This document shows positions 9,839-20,593 of a DNA stretch of 64,000 bases, piece after piece; the stretch's first letter is position 1, and every line of letters starts with the position of its first letter. Where the stretch lies: NCBI GenBank assembly GCA_016709725.1, contig JADJMG010000006.1, forward strand, positions 186,001-250,000, given 5' to 3'. The position numbers and the translations under genes were made by a program. Source of the DNA: Bacteroidota bacterium. GTDB taxonomy: Bacteria > Bacteroidota > Bacteroidia > AKYH767-A > OLB10. A model generated the notes under the pieces. That model was not told the origin of the DNA, did no database searches, and was given only the letters and a program-made list of their open reading frames with translations.

Positions 9839-11281
9839 ATGTCACCAGCCCTCGTTATCTTCCTCATAGCTGCCTATTTCCTAGTACTATTATGGATTTC
9901 TTGGTACACCTCTAGAGGGGCAGGGAATGAAGCATTTTTCCTCGGAAATAAGTCTTCGCCTTGGTATATAGTCGCTTTTGGAATGATTGGAACATCACTT
10001 TCTGGTGTCACCTTCGTATCGGTTCCAGGAACCATTGCCGCCTCCGGTATGTCGTATTTGATGGTGGTTTTCGGATATTTTATTGGATATATGGGCGTCG
10101 CATTTATTCTGTTACCCCTTTATTATCGCTTGCAACTTACATCCATTTATCATTATTTGGAACAACGTTTTGGTACCACTTCGTATAAAACAGGCGCTAC
10201 TTTTTTCTTGGTGTCGAGAACCGTTGGTGCTACAGCCAGACTTTATCTCGTTGTGCGTGTCTTGCAAGAACTCGTGTTGAATCAGATGGGCATTCCATTC
10301 ATCGTAACTTCGGTGGTTATTTTATTGTTGATTTTGGCATATACTTTTAAAGGTGGCGTGAAAACCATCGTTTGGACAGATACCTTGCAAACCACTTTTA
10401 TGTTGGGTGGACTTATCGCCTGCGTGATCTATATCTTACAACATCTCGATCTTTCTTTTACACAAGCTTGGGCACAGATGGATGCATTGGATTATGATAA
10501 ATTTTTGTTCACTGATATTAATTCTCCATCGCATTATATCAAACACTTATTAGGTGGAGCATTCATTGCACTGACCATGACGGGTCTCGATCAAGAGATG
10601 ATGCAGAAAAATATTTCGGTGCGTACTTTAAAGGATTCACAAAAGAATGTAGTAACGCTAAGTATTATTTTAATTTTCGTGAATTTTCTATTCTTGTTTT
10701 TAGGTGGTGTACTGTATTTATACAGTAATCATTACAACCTTGGATTGAAAGGCGATGATTTGTTCCCAACACTAGCCATGCAATATTTCCCTCCCGTGAT
10801 GGGCTTGGTATTTATTATTGGATTAATCTCTGCGCTATTTCCTTCCGCTGATGGAGCCATCACTGCTTTAACTTCAAGTTTTTGTATTGATATTGTCGGG
10901 ATTCAACGAAATAAAAATATTTCAGAGGAGAAAAGAGTAAGTATTCGTCGAAAAGTACATCTTAGTTTTGCATTAGTGTTCTTGCTCTGTGTGCTTATTT
11001 TTCATTGGATCGATAACCGATCCATCATTGATCTCATCTTAAAACTTGCAGGCTATACCTACGGACCACTCCTTGGATTATTTGCTTTTGGTGTATTGAT
11101 GAAATCAAAGCTGAAAGAAAAACTTGTTCCTGTAGTGTGTTTACTCGCACCTTGTTTGTCGTGGATCCTCGCCGAAAATGCTCCACTCTTATTGAACGGA
11201 TTTAAGTTTGGCTACGAACTTTTATTGGTCAATGGATTTATTACTTTCTTAGGATTGTATTTTATTCGAGAAAGAGAATAA
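9839..11281 (+). CDS. Sodium:solute symporter family transporter
   Basis: A 480-residue inner-membrane protein with about 13 hydrophobic segments. Family signatures include GNKSSPWYIVAFGMIGTSLSG near residue 40, YLEQRFG near 110, TFKGGVKTIVWTD (about 170), TGLDQEMMQKN (about 250) and GLISALFPSADGAITALTSS (about 330). These are typical of the SSS (SLC5-like) family, which uses the sodium gradient to import sugars, amino acids or vitamins. No substrate can be assigned. It converges on the NfeD gene with only 16 bp between stop codons. Confidence 0.9.
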   Translation: MSPALVIFLIAAYFLVLLWISWYTSRGAGNEAFFLGNKSSPWYIVAFGMIGTSLSGVTFVSVPGTIAASGMSYLMVVFGYFIGYMGVAFILLPLYYRLQLTSIYHYLEQRFGTTSYKTGATFFLVSRTVGATARLYLVVRVLQELVLNQMGIPFIVTSVVILLLILAYTFKGGVKTIVWTDTLQTTFMLGGLIACVIYILQHLDLSFTQAWAQMDALDYDKFLFTDINSPSHYIKHLLGGAFIALTMTGLDQEMMQKNISVRTLKDSQKNVVTLSIILIFVNFLFLFLGGVLYLYSNHYNLGLKGDDLFPTLAMQYFPPVMGLVFIIGLISALFPSADGAITALTSSFCIDIVGIQRNKNISEEKRVSIRRKVHLSFALVFLLCVLIFHWIDNRSIIDLILKLAGYTYGPLLGLFAFGVLMKSKLKEKLVPVVCLLAPCLSWILAENAPLLLNGFKFGYELLLVNGFITFLGLYFIRERE

Positions 11282-11297
11282 TTATTTGATTGATTGT

Positions 11298-12653
11298 TTA
11301 CACTGGTCGAACTATTAAATTTCCACCTAGGATATTTACTACTTCCACCTCAACATCCATCTCCACAAATCCACTTTCACAGCTCGCTGTATAAATATGA
11401 TCGTTTATAATTACTTTTCCTGATGGACGAAGTAACGATGAAGTTCGTCCGCGAGTGCCAATTTCTGGAAGATTAATAGCCGACGAATAACCTGTTCCTG
11501 ATGAGAGTTCAGTAGCTAAAACCATTTTCTTGAACACTGGACTACTTGCTAATAATTTACTTGAGAAAAGAAACAATACTAACGCTCCCGCCATACCTAA
11601 AAGTACAGTAGCAACGGAAGAAGAGAAGGCAAGTGAACTTACTCCACTAAAATCAAGTCCATCATTTCGAAGTAAACTACTGGTCAATCCAAAGAGGAGA
11701 AGAACTAATCCAGAAATACCTGCTATACCAAATCCAGGAATCACAAAGATCTCCGCGGCAATGAGTAAGATTCCAATAACTGAAAGGAGAATTTCCCAGT
11801 TCGCGGCCAGACCATCTAAATAAAGCGGTGCAAAATACATGACTGCAGCTAAGACTGCAATGATTAACGGAAATCCGATGCCTGGTTGTTGTAATTCGAA
11901 ATATAATCCACCTAACATCAATAAAATTAATACTCCGGAAATAGCAGGATGCATTAACCATCCTATCATGCGATCAACGAGTGTGGGTGTATATAAAATG
12001 GTTTTGTAGTTCGTAATTCCAGCTAAGGCCAACGCTTCTTGTTCACTCTCTGCAATGCCATTACAATAATTTAATTTCAAGGCTTCGGTACTGGTTAGCG
12101 TTAGTACTTTGCCCGAATCATTTACTCCTTCAATTGCAATTCGAGGATCGACCATCGCTTCAGCAATGCGCGGATCACGACCGCGTGCTTCGGCTGTAGA
12201 TCGCATCATGCTACGCATATAGCTTTGGTATTTATCAGGCAATGCTTCGGCCTTTTCAGTAACTACGGTGGCTGCTCCCATACTTGCTCCTTTACGCATA
12301 TAAATTTTTTCACAAGCGATGGAAATAAGTGCTCCCGCCGACGCTGCATTATTGTCGATGAAGACAATCACTGGAATTTTACTGTTCAGAAATAAAGTCC
12401 GAATACTATCAGCTGCATCTAACAATCCCCCGTAGGTATTCATCCTTACCATCACCAGATCAGCCTGCTGGGCTTTGGCTTCGGTTAAGGCTTTGGAAAC
12501 TTGCCTAGCTATGCCTGGACTAATTTCTTCCTTTATATCTATTTGATATACAATAGATTGTTTGATTGATTCATCAGATCCTAATACTCCATATACGTTG
12601 AATCCAAGTAGTAACGTTATAAGTGCGAGAATGAAATAGTTAGATGTTTTCAT
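11298..12653 (-). CDS. NfeD-family membrane serine protease (ClpP-class)
   Basis: A 451-residue protein with a signal-anchor (about 5-25), a ClpP/crotonase-like protease domain (about 35-225), a four- or five-helix membrane region (about 230-365) and a C-terminal OB-fold NfeD domain (TRGRTSSLLRPSGKVIINDH to the end). The nucleophile is probably S105 in NNAASAGAL, with K141 as the general base of a Ser-Lys dyad, as in the archaeal 1510-N protease. The family works with stomatin/flotillin partners in membrane quality control; no such partner gene is next to it here. Confidence 0.9.
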   Translation of the reverse strand: MKTSNYFILALITLLLGFNVYGVLGSDESIKQSIVYQIDIKEEISPGIARQVSKALTEAKAQQADLVMVRMNTYGGLLDAADSIRTLFLNSKIPVIVFIDNNAASAGALISIACEKIYMRKGASMGAATVVTEKAEALPDKYQSYMRSMMRSTAEARGRDPRIAEAMVDPRIAIEGVNDSGKVLTLTSTEALKLNYCNGIAESEQEALALAGITNYKTILYTPTLVDRMIGWLMHPAISGVLILLMLGGLYFELQQPGIGFPLIIAVLAAVMYFAPLYLDGLAANWEILLSVIGILLIAAEIFVIPGFGIAGISGLVLLLFGLTSSLLRNDGLDFSGVSSLAFSSSVATVLLGMAGALVLFLFSSKLLASSPVFKKMVLATELSSGTGYSSAINLPEIGTRGRTSSLLRPSGKVIINDHIYTASCESGFVEMDVEVEVVNILGGNLIVRPV

Positions 12654-12768
12654 CGTGTTAATTAAAGTGTTGAAAAGAGAAATGAGAATCGAGAGTCATG
12701 CTGAAGGCTTAATCTTATACTTGTGTAAAGATATGAATGAAAAGCTGATAGGTCTAAACAAGGTGAAG

Positions 12769-13818
12769 ATGAGGATTTTAATATTGTTATTGATTATAAT
12801 GGGAGGGCAGGTACAAGCCAATAATCCCGATTCTTTGTTGACAAGGTGGATCAACGGAAAGAAATTTTTGATGCACAAAGTAAGTCCAAAGGAAACCTAT
12901 TCGAGTTTGTCTCGACAATACCATGTTCCCGTTTCTGAAATCCAAGCCGCCAATCCTAAATCAATAAATTTAAAAATTGGTGAGGTGATACATATTCCTG
13001 TTTCCCCATCCACTCCAACTCCTACCAAGAGTGTGGCGGAACAACAGGAATCTCCTAAAGTAAAGGCAACCACGCCTTCGAGTCCATCTATAGAAGGAAA
13101 TTCAAAGCAGACACATTCGGTTCAAAAAGGAGAAACTCTTTATGCGATTTCCAAAATGTATGGGATGACTGTTGATGATGTGAAAAAATTAAATGGGCTG
13201 ACTTCAAACGCAGTGGCTGTTGGACAAAAAATAAAAGTAAATGCGGTTACTAAATCGGTAATTCCGGTGCAACAGGAAATCGTAAAAACAGCTACTGAAG
13301 TTAAAACGGTCAACGAAAATGAACCCAAAGAAATCGTTGTAAAATCAACACCAGCGGTTACACCCAAAGAAGAGGTAAAAGAATCAGTAAAAGAGCCAGT
13401 GAAGGAAGTAACATCAACCCCTGTTATTGTTGAATCCACTAAGTCAACCGATACAACCGAACTTCCGAAAGTGTATAATAATCCAGGCACCTCTCGTACC
13501 AGTGTGATTGAAAAAGATCCAAAGAGTGGAGTAGAAGTTGAAAAAGTGACGGAGATTGGTGTTGCAACCTGGTTGGTAGAAGGAGATTTGAATCAGAATA
13601 AATTTTATGCTTTACACCGAACTGCCCCGGTAGGTTCCATCATCAAAGTTACCAACCGAATGAATAATAACTCGGTCTTTGTGAAAGTTGTAGGCACATT
13701 ACCCGACACTGGCGACAATAACGCAGCCATCATCAAAATTACCCAAGCAGCAGCACAACGCATTGGCGCCATCGATCAAAAATTTACAGCCGAGCTTAGC
13801 TACGGTATCACCCGATAA
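12769..13818 (+). CDS. Secreted LysM protein with C-terminal RlpA-like double-psi beta-barrel
   Basis: I start at the ATG at 12769 because it opens a normal signal peptide (ILILLLIIMGGQVQA); an in-frame extension back to 12655 would add 38 residues that look like untranslated leader. The mature protein has two LysM repeats, one near the N-terminus (SPKETYSSLSRQYHVP) and one after a Ser/Pro-rich linker (QKGETLYAISKMYGMT). A long Lys/Glu/Val/Pro-rich linker follows, then a domain of about 90 residues (GVATWLVEGDL to LSYGI) resembling the RlpA double-psi barrel. It should bind peptidoglycan in the periplasm. Catalytic activity of the barrel is uncertain. Confidence 0.85.
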   Translation: MRILILLLIIMGGQVQANNPDSLLTRWINGKKFLMHKVSPKETYSSLSRQYHVPVSEIQAANPKSINLKIGEVIHIPVSPSTPTPTKSVAEQQESPKVKATTPSSPSIEGNSKQTHSVQKGETLYAISKMYGMTVDDVKKLNGLTSNAVAVGQKIKVNAVTKSVIPVQQEIVKTATEVKTVNENEPKEIVVKSTPAVTPKEEVKESVKEPVKEVTSTPVIVESTKSTDTTELPKVYNNPGTSRTSVIEKDPKSGVEVEKVTEIGVATWLVEGDLNQNKFYALHRTAPVGSIIKVTNRMNNNSVFVKVVGTLPDTGDNNAAIIKITQAAAQRIGAIDQKFTAELSYGITR

Positions 13819-13841
13819 TCAACCCTAGCAGGTTATGCCCG

Positions 13842-13875
13842 GCGCTCTTCTGAAAAGGAGGGCGCTATTTTCTTG
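13842..13875 (+). terminator. Rho-independent terminator with GAAA tetraloop
   Basis: A 10-bp stem, GCGCTCTTCT (13842-13851) with AGGAGGGCGC (13856-13865), contains two G-U pairs and closes on a GAAA loop. It is followed by TATTTTCTT. It lies 23 bp after the stop of the LysM gene. Confidence 0.75.
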
Positions 13876-14032
13876 ATGAAATTTGCGAATCGTTTATGCT
13901 AATCCCTGAACTTCGACTTTTCTTCCCCTCTTTTTTACTTTTCTTTCATTCATTATTGAAGTACCTTTGACGAAATCGTATTTAAAATTTACTGCTCATT
14001 CAATTTGCTTATGAGTGCAGCTGTTAACCTAC

Positions 14033-15700
14033 ATGAAAGTCCTACTGACCACACTCAATGCAAAGTATATTCACCTGAATTTGGCGATACGACTATTGTA
14101 TTCTTTAAATAAGCACCGCGAAGGCCTCGACTGGAAGGAGTTTACCATCAAGGAAAAACCAGAAGATATAGCGAATGTATGCAAGGACTATGATGTCATC
14201 GCCTTCAGTTGTTACATCTGGAACATCACGCCCACTTTAGCAGTAGCGCGGCTTTTGAAGCAATTGAATCCGGATATAAAAATATTGTTAGGAGGGCCAG
14301 AAGTAAGTTATGAATATGATGATTTCATTGCGAAGGATGAAGTGGATTATATCATCGTCGGCGAAGGAGAAATTCCGTTTTCATTATTCCTTGATCATTA
14401 TCCAAACATCGATCAAGTACCGAATCTTGTACACAAATCGGAAGGTGTCGTAAAAATGTTTCCAAAAGATTTGACTTTTAATTTGGAGGATTATAGAGGA
14501 ATCAATCCGTATGAGAATGATGATGCAAGCCAGTTGTATAACAAAGTATGTTATGTAGAAACATCGCGAGGCTGCCCGTATAAATGCGAATTTTGTTTGG
14601 CAAGTCTCGACAATAAAGTTCGGTATTTGCCCATTGAAGATATTAAAGCGAACTTATTGTATTTGATGGAACGTGGAAGAACCATTAAATTCCTCGATCG
14701 AACTTTTAATGTGAAGAAGGATTTTGCGATTGATATTTTTCAATTCATTCTCGATAATCATCGTCCTGGAAATGTGTTTCAATTTGAAATTACAGCGGAT
14801 ATTGTGCATCCCGATATTGTTGCCTTCATTCAAAAACACATTCCTAAAGATTTGTTCCGGTTTGAAATAGGAATTCAAACCGTGAATCAAAAAGCCAACC
14901 TACAAGTAAGCAGGAAGCAAAATTTTGATAAGACGAGTGCTATTATTAAGCAACTCGAAAATAAAATTGAAATGCACTTGGATCTCATCGTCGGATTACC
15001 ACTCGATGAATGGGCGGATATTAAGATGAGTATTGAAGAAGTATTTAAGCTTCACCCTCCTGAATTGCAATTAGGATTCTTGAAATTTTTACGAGGGACA
15101 CCACTCCGTGATAAACATCAACAACACGATTATGTTTTTGATCCTCTGCCACCGTATCAAATGATACAAAGCAAATATCTGAGTCAGGAAGAACTTTTTC
15201 GAATCACCTTATTGGAAGAAGCCTTGGAAATTTATTGGAATAAAAAACGTGCGGTGTTGACCTTGAAATATATTTCTCATCAGTATAGTATTTTTGATTT
15301 CCTCCTCGGACTTGGTGAATATTTTAAAAGTCGTCGGGATTTCCATCAACATACGTTGTACGATATTTATGATGTGCTGTATGAATTTGTTGAATTGAAT
15401 TACAGCCAGCATGTACATCTAAAGCAAATGGTAGCCATCGACTATTACGCTCAATCAAAGGTGAAGCCTCAAGAGCGTTACATGATGGAATTACCCCAAA
15501 AGGAAAAGGTGGAATTTATTGAATCCAATAAATTGAATCATCATCAATATCGATTCATCGTGTTACCCATCACTTTCAATTACGTGAAGCTGATGGAAAC
15601 GGGAATCATTTCTCCGTCTACACATCCGCTCATCCTCCAATACAATGGTACCACAAAGCCCATGTTGCTGCAAGGTGTTTCAGAGATGGTGTATAAATAG
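14033..15700 (+). CDS. B12-binding radical SAM protein with DUF4080 C-terminus
   Basis: A 555-residue enzyme starting at MKVLLTTLNAKYIH. The N-terminal 130 residues form a cobalamin-binding Rossmann fold (LLGGPEVSYE at 85-94, IIVGEGE at 107-113). The radical SAM cluster motif is C181-x3-C185-x2-C188 in GCPYKCEFC, and a TIM barrel follows. The C-terminal ~170 residues match the DUF4080 arrangement seen in many Bacteroidota and Firmicutes proteins. The fold predicts a 4Fe-4S/SAM radical reaction on an unknown substrate. An in-frame GTG at 14015 would add six residues and is less likely. Confidence 0.88.
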   Translation: MKVLLTTLNAKYIHLNLAIRLLYSLNKHREGLDWKEFTIKEKPEDIANVCKDYDVIAFSCYIWNITPTLAVARLLKQLNPDIKILLGGPEVSYEYDDFIAKDEVDYIIVGEGEIPFSLFLDHYPNIDQVPNLVHKSEGVVKMFPKDLTFNLEDYRGINPYENDDASQLYNKVCYVETSRGCPYKCEFCLASLDNKVRYLPIEDIKANLLYLMERGRTIKFLDRTFNVKKDFAIDIFQFILDNHRPGNVFQFEITADIVHPDIVAFIQKHIPKDLFRFEIGIQTVNQKANLQVSRKQNFDKTSAIIKQLENKIEMHLDLIVGLPLDEWADIKMSIEEVFKLHPPELQLGFLKFLRGTPLRDKHQQHDYVFDPLPPYQMIQSKYLSQEELFRITLLEEALEIYWNKKRAVLTLKYISHQYSIFDFLLGLGEYFKSRRDFHQHTLYDIYDVLYEFVELNYSQHVHLKQMVAIDYYAQSKVKPQERYMMELPQKEKVEFIESNKLNHHQYRFIVLPITFNYVKLMETGIISPSTHPLILQYNGTTKPMLLQGVSEMVYK

Positions 15701-16194
15701 TAGATGAGTTTGTCTTGGATAAGATTTAAGAAATTATGATTAGCATAATTCCTTCGCTTTCTTTGCGTTCCGACATGGGATTGCCGAGCAAAAAATTTAA
15801 TTAGAAACTCCTCCAAAAACTTCTGCCTTTGCGAGTTTCGCCTTAAATTTAGCGCAGCCTTCCGCCTGCAGACACTAGAGAAAAAGAAGTTCACTAGATA
15901 TTAATTTGATTTTATAACTCCCTCTCCTCTGGAGAGGGCAGGGGAGAGGCTTGAACTCTAATGTTTCAATCAACTTTTTTCAATTCGAGAAATAAGAAAC
16001 ATGCTCAAGTATTCTCAAGTGCCTCTAGTGATAAAATTTGAATCTTATTGGTAAGATATGTGAATAGTAATCCTACATTTATCTCCCACTTAATCTAATA
16101 ATTAAAACTTCGTTGGACAGTTTAAATTTTTGATTATTTTAGCAAAAGATTTATATCAAAGTAAAAGTGTTCCTCCATCTTAAATTGAAAAATC
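15701..16194. other. Gene-free stretch with degenerate repeats
   Basis: About 490 bp without a supported gene. It contains diverged pieces of the CTTTGCG/AGCGCAGCC repeat family (about 15740-15870), a CCCTCTCCTCTGGAGAGGG palindrome (about 15922-15940) related to the repeats at 36.5 kb, and CTCAAGTGCCTCTAGTG (about 16013-16029) related to those at 48.2 kb. The last 100 bp are AT-rich and may hold the promoter of the small gene that follows. Confidence 0.65.
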
Positions 16195-16350
16195 ATGAGT
16201 GAAGAAAAAAAGGATATTAGCGGTTATGTTTTTGTTGGATGTATTCTGATAGGTGTTGCCATTGGGATGTATTTAGATAAAGTAGCCATGGGCTCCGTTT
16301 TAGGAGTTGGAGTAGGCTTTATTGCAAAGTATTTAGTGGCAAAAAAATAA
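16195..16350 (+). CDS. Small membrane protein, 51 residues, glycine-zipper type
   Basis: ATG at 16195 opens a 51-codon frame ending in TAA at 16348-16350. The product starts with a charged head (MSEEKKDISGY), followed by two hydrophobic stretches rich in small residues (VFVGCILIGVAIGMYLDK, then GSVLGVGVGFIAKYL) and a Lys tail. The Gly-spaced helices resemble the small AtpI-like or glycine-zipper proteins of inner membranes. The ordered codon pattern, membrane topology and following strong terminator support it as a real gene. Function is unknown. Confidence 0.7.
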   Translation: MSEEKKDISGYVFVGCILIGVAIGMYLDKVAMGSVLGVGVGFIAKYLVAKK

Positions 16351-16523
16351 TAGTAATTAAAAGTATTTATTGTCGAAATTTTAAATTCTTTAAATTCTAA
16401 AGAAGAAAGTTCAAATAAATTATTCAAGTTCAATTCTTGGATATTTTATTTGCTGAACTATTTAATCGATTTTTCGAATACTTAGATGTTTTAAAAGTAA
16501 ATAGAGTTAATATAAAAAGAGTA

Positions 16524-16569
16524 AATATTAAAAAAGCCTCCGTCGTTCGACAGAGGCTTTTTTAATATT
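16524..16569. terminator. Strong bidirectional rho-independent terminator
   Basis: A perfect 17-bp inverted repeat, AATATTAAAAAAGCCTC (16524-16540) and GAGGCTTTTTTAATATT (16553-16569), with an inner GTCG-TT-CGAC stem in the loop. A-runs and T-runs flank the GC stem on both strands. It serves the convergent ends of the small plus-strand gene and the large minus-strand T9SS gene. Confidence 0.9.
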
Positions 16570-16585
16570 TATTAAATGAATTCGT

Positions 16586-19500
16586 TTATTGTAAATTGAT
16601 CTTCCGAGTGATCTTTTTATCTCCAGAAGAAATATTAATTAAATACAAGCCTTTGCTCAAATGACTCAAATCAATAGCTCTCTTGTGCTCACCAGCGAGA
16701 GAGATTAATGGGTATTCAAATACTTTTTTACCTAATGTATTTGTGATGGTAACCATATAATCTGCTTGAACTTTTGCATCGAAAGTTAAATTGAATTTAC
16801 CATCATTTGGATTCGGGAAGATATCTAAAGTATTATTGCTAAATACATCTTCAATGCCAATCACTGCACAAGTATCTAATGCTACACAAGCTGTTCTTCC
16901 TGTGTTACAAGCAATCTCTTGGAATGTCCAGAAGTAGAAGAAATAATAATAACCAGGCGATCCCGCATTACTTCCTGTAATATTAACTGCAGTACTAAGG
17001 TATGGATATATAGCACCCGAAGAATTTCTGTAAAGATCTACTAATCCTCTGCACTTAATGAAATAATCATTGCCAGGATAGAGTGTGAAATTTACATTCA
17101 CAGTCGTTGAATTGGTTCCACTTGCAGGAATGAAAATAGTAGTATCTGCATATGTGTTTCCTTGAGCATCGATGATTTCTATGGTTCTATTCCCTGCTGA
17201 ACCTGAATAAACTTCTACAGATTGTAAAATTACAGGTGAGAGAACATCAAAGTATAAACCACGGATATCGTTTGCGGTAAACATAGCACCAGCACCAATA
17301 CCAGTTGTCGATTCTCCAGTGTAATCAATCACCCCAAGTGGTAATTCTTCATCAACATAATAAGTTGTTGTTCCATTAATGTTAGGGGAGAAGTTAGTAC
17401 CTGTGGCCACTAGGTTTCCTCCGCCTGCAGCATCCCACCAACGTAATGTTCCAGTTCCTGATCCACTAGCAGAAAGATTCACAGGTCCCGCTCCACAACG
17501 TACATCACCATTAGTACTTGGGTCGGGTTGAGAACTAGCAGCAATGTTGATGTAATTGTTTACTTGCTTGGTGTCGGTTCCGTTAGCATTTGTTGTAATT
17601 AATGTAACTGGATATATACCCGCAACATTATAATTCACCACTGGATTTTGTTGTGTTGATGTACTTGGATTTCCTCCTGGGAAACTCCAGTCCCAACTCG
17701 TAGGTTGTCCAGATGAAAAATCATTGAATTGTACCGCCGCTCCTGGACAAGTAATATTCGAAGAGGCTCCAAAGGCACTGATAGGAGGGTAAGATCCTGG
17801 TACATATAAACCAGACTCCCACATTCCTCTTCCATACGTAGAGGCGCGTATCATTCCTGTTGCATAATAAATATGCAATTCAGAAACGATTACATTCGGA
17901 AGTCCATTGTTGAAAGGCTGCCATACATTTAAAGAGGCGTTTTTATAAAAAGCACCTACATCCGTTCCAATATAAATCGCGTCATTGGAATTGTTTTCAT
18001 AAACAATGCAATTCACTGGAATGTTTGGAATTGATCCAGAAAGATTGATCCATGTTGCACCTTGATCATTCGTTTGAAAAACTTTATTGTTGTTGTTGAA
18101 TCCAGAGTAGGTAATCCATGCTTTGTTTGCATCGGTATTGCTACAAGCTATTGAAGTAATCGTGCCTGATGGTACATTGGAAATGGTAGTCCAGTTCGTA
18201 CCGCCATTCGTCGTTAAATAGAATGAACCCGGTTTAGCAGCCCAAATAACTTGATTGTTTGCTGGAGAAACTGAAAAAGTGGTCATGGTAGTTGAACCAC
18301 CAAAATTGCTGATTTTATTCCATGAAGATCCACCATTCGTACTCTTCCACATATTGATAAACCCAGAATAAATTGTTCCTGGAGCTACTGGATCTTGACT
18401 CCATGGTGTTACCCATGCACCCACTTCATTGATTCCTCCTGTAGCACCGCTCCAACTAGCACCACCATTCGTTGATCGGTTTAAAGATCCTTCGTATTGC
18501 GAGCCCCACATGTTTTGATCGTTGTTCCAATCAATAAATGCTAACATTCCATCACCACCCATAACTTCCTGCCATGTACCATTGAGGTAACGGTTAGTTC
18601 CATTATCCTGCCATCCTTGTAATAATAAGTTTGCATTCGTAGTGGATTGACCAAAACCATACATCTGTGCTATTTGTAATCCATTACTTAAGTCCGTCCA
18701 AGAAGCTCCGTTGTCGGTAGTTTTAAATAATCCTCCATCATTTGCAACATAAGCTGTTGTTCCATTTTCATAAACGAGATCATGGTTATCGGCATGCGTA
18801 TAAGGAGCACCTGATCCTGTCCAATGACCATTTAAACTGAAACTGCTTCCACCATTGGTAGAACGCCAAAGATTTACACCGCCCGTTGTAATTTCATCCT
18901 TATTGGTTGGAGATACTGCGATGGTTAAGTCATACCATCCTTGTCCTCCTGAATCTCCACCGTTTGAATTCCATCCTAAAACATTTGCGGGTGAAGAGGT
19001 AGTTACTTTTGTATATGATGAACCACCATTTGTTGATCGATAGATTCCTTCGAATCCATAATCAGGTGCCGCTTTAGCTGATAAAATATAAACGTAGTTA
19101 TTGTCATTTGGAGTAACTGCTAATGAAAGTCGACTTACATTAGCACTAGCAGGAAGTCCTGTTGTAATTTTGGTCCAATTTAATCCATTATTCGTAGAGC
19201 GATAAACCTCCGTACCGCAAGTGTAAACTGTATTAGGATCGCCTGGTTTAAATTCCATGTCTTTAAAGGAACCAACCTGCGTATTTGTAAATGTAGCTGC
19301 GCCATCTGTACTTCTAAAAATTCCTGCAGAAGAGGCAACAAGCAAGGTATTTGAATTGGTTGGATCAATTAATATCCTACTTATTTGACGCGTATTAGCC
19401 ATGAAATAAGATAATCCAGTTGTGTTCCAAGTAGTACCTCCATCCGTGGTTTTTAAAATTCCAATGGTATAGGTATCGCCACCATCACCATCTCCTGTTG

Positions 19501-20106
19501 CTAAATACATAATGTCAGGATTAGATGGATCAATCGCTAAATCGGTACATCCAATTACTTGACTAATTTGATCCGTATTGGTTGACCAAGTTGAGCCTCC
19601 ATCGGTAGATTTCCATAATCCGCCTGCAGGAGATCCAACAAAAAGAGTGTTGGAATTAGTTGGATGAATACGAACGAAATTTAAACGTCCGGCACCACCT
19701 CCAATCGGAATGGTTGATGTAGGTCCAATTAATGTCCAGTTCCCTGCATTCGCAGTTCCATCTGAGCTTTGTATTTTTGATTTTCACGGAATGGCAATGA
19801 AGGATCAAAACGCTCTCCTTTTGCACCAATGCGGGGAAGCATAAACCACTCCCAACGCTTATACTGAGCAAAACCCGGAACTTCAATTTCTTCTTGATGA
19901 ACTCCTTCGCCAGCCTTTTTAGATTGACGCCTCTTCATGCGTTCTACTTGACGCTCTTTCTTTACATAATATTTGTTAAATGCCTTTTGAACATCGTAGA
20001 AATTTACCTCCGGATTCTTCATCATTTCCACCCAATTCTGAGCAAAAAGAGAAGACGACATGACCATTAAGGTCAATAGAGTAATTCGAAATAAATACTT
20101 TTTCAT
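16586..20106 (-). CDS. Very large T9SS cargo: VPS10/sortilin-like propeller with PKD domain and sorting domain (frameshifted)
   Basis: The reconstructed protein is about 1,170 residues. It starts at 20106 with a signal peptide ending in SSLFAQ, followed by a charged segment (KERQVERMKRRQSKK). Many BNR/VPS10-type blades follow (STDGGSTW, KTTDGGTTWNTTG, RSTNNGLNWTKI), then a PKD domain (WDWSFPGGNPST), further beta modules and a type A T9SS sorting domain (LDIFPNPNDGKFNLTF to the end). The first 126 or so codons are in one frame and the rest in another. The break sits at the T5 run 19774-19778, and one extra base joins ENQK to IQSSDGTANAGNW. It is an exported surface or extracellular protein of unknown ligand. 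Confidence 0.85.
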
Positions 20107-20593
20107 ATAAGTGTTTTGGTTTGGTTTAGTGTCTGTATAATTTCCTTCAAATATAAACAATTATCATCCTCTGATAATATTCATATTTTTAATAATCTTG
20201 GACACTTTTAAGATTCTCTTGAGTTATACAAGTAAAACCCGTTGCAACATGAATTTAGCCCTCTAAAATTGAATACTTTTAAAGATCTTTCTTTGCTTCT
20301 TCAAGTAAAAAATTGGTGATCACTATACAGCTTTGCGACTTTTAAAAGAAAATTTGGATTTAACCATAGAAATCTCTGCGCCTTAGCGAGAAAATTTGGA
20401 ATAGCGCAAAGATTGCGTCCCGATAGTAATCGGGATTGCACAGCGCAGCCTTAGCGCCTCTGCGCCTTGGCGAGAAAATTTAGCGACCGGAAAACTATGC
20501 GTCCAGAAAACTATCGGGATCGCAACTTTTCACCTTCAGATCCCTGAGCTCCCTGAGCTTGTCGAGGGGAGCTTGTCGAGGGTTAGCGCAGCC
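20107..20593. repeat. Intergenic repeat region (GCGCCTTTGCG family, CCCGATAG palindrome, GAGCTTGTCGAG repeat)
   Basis: No gene is supported. From about 20370 the DNA is a mosaic of CTCTGCGCCTTAGCGAGAAA-type repeats, a TCCCGATAGTAATCGGGA dyad (about 20419-20436), and two copies of GAGCTTGTCGAGGG (about 20556-20582). The first 200 bp upstream of the large T9SS gene are AT-rich and should hold its promoter. Confidence 0.75.

Noticed and set aside
12655..12768. N-terminal extension of the LysM protein
   Set aside because: It lacks protein-like composition and would bury a clean signal peptide starting at 12769.
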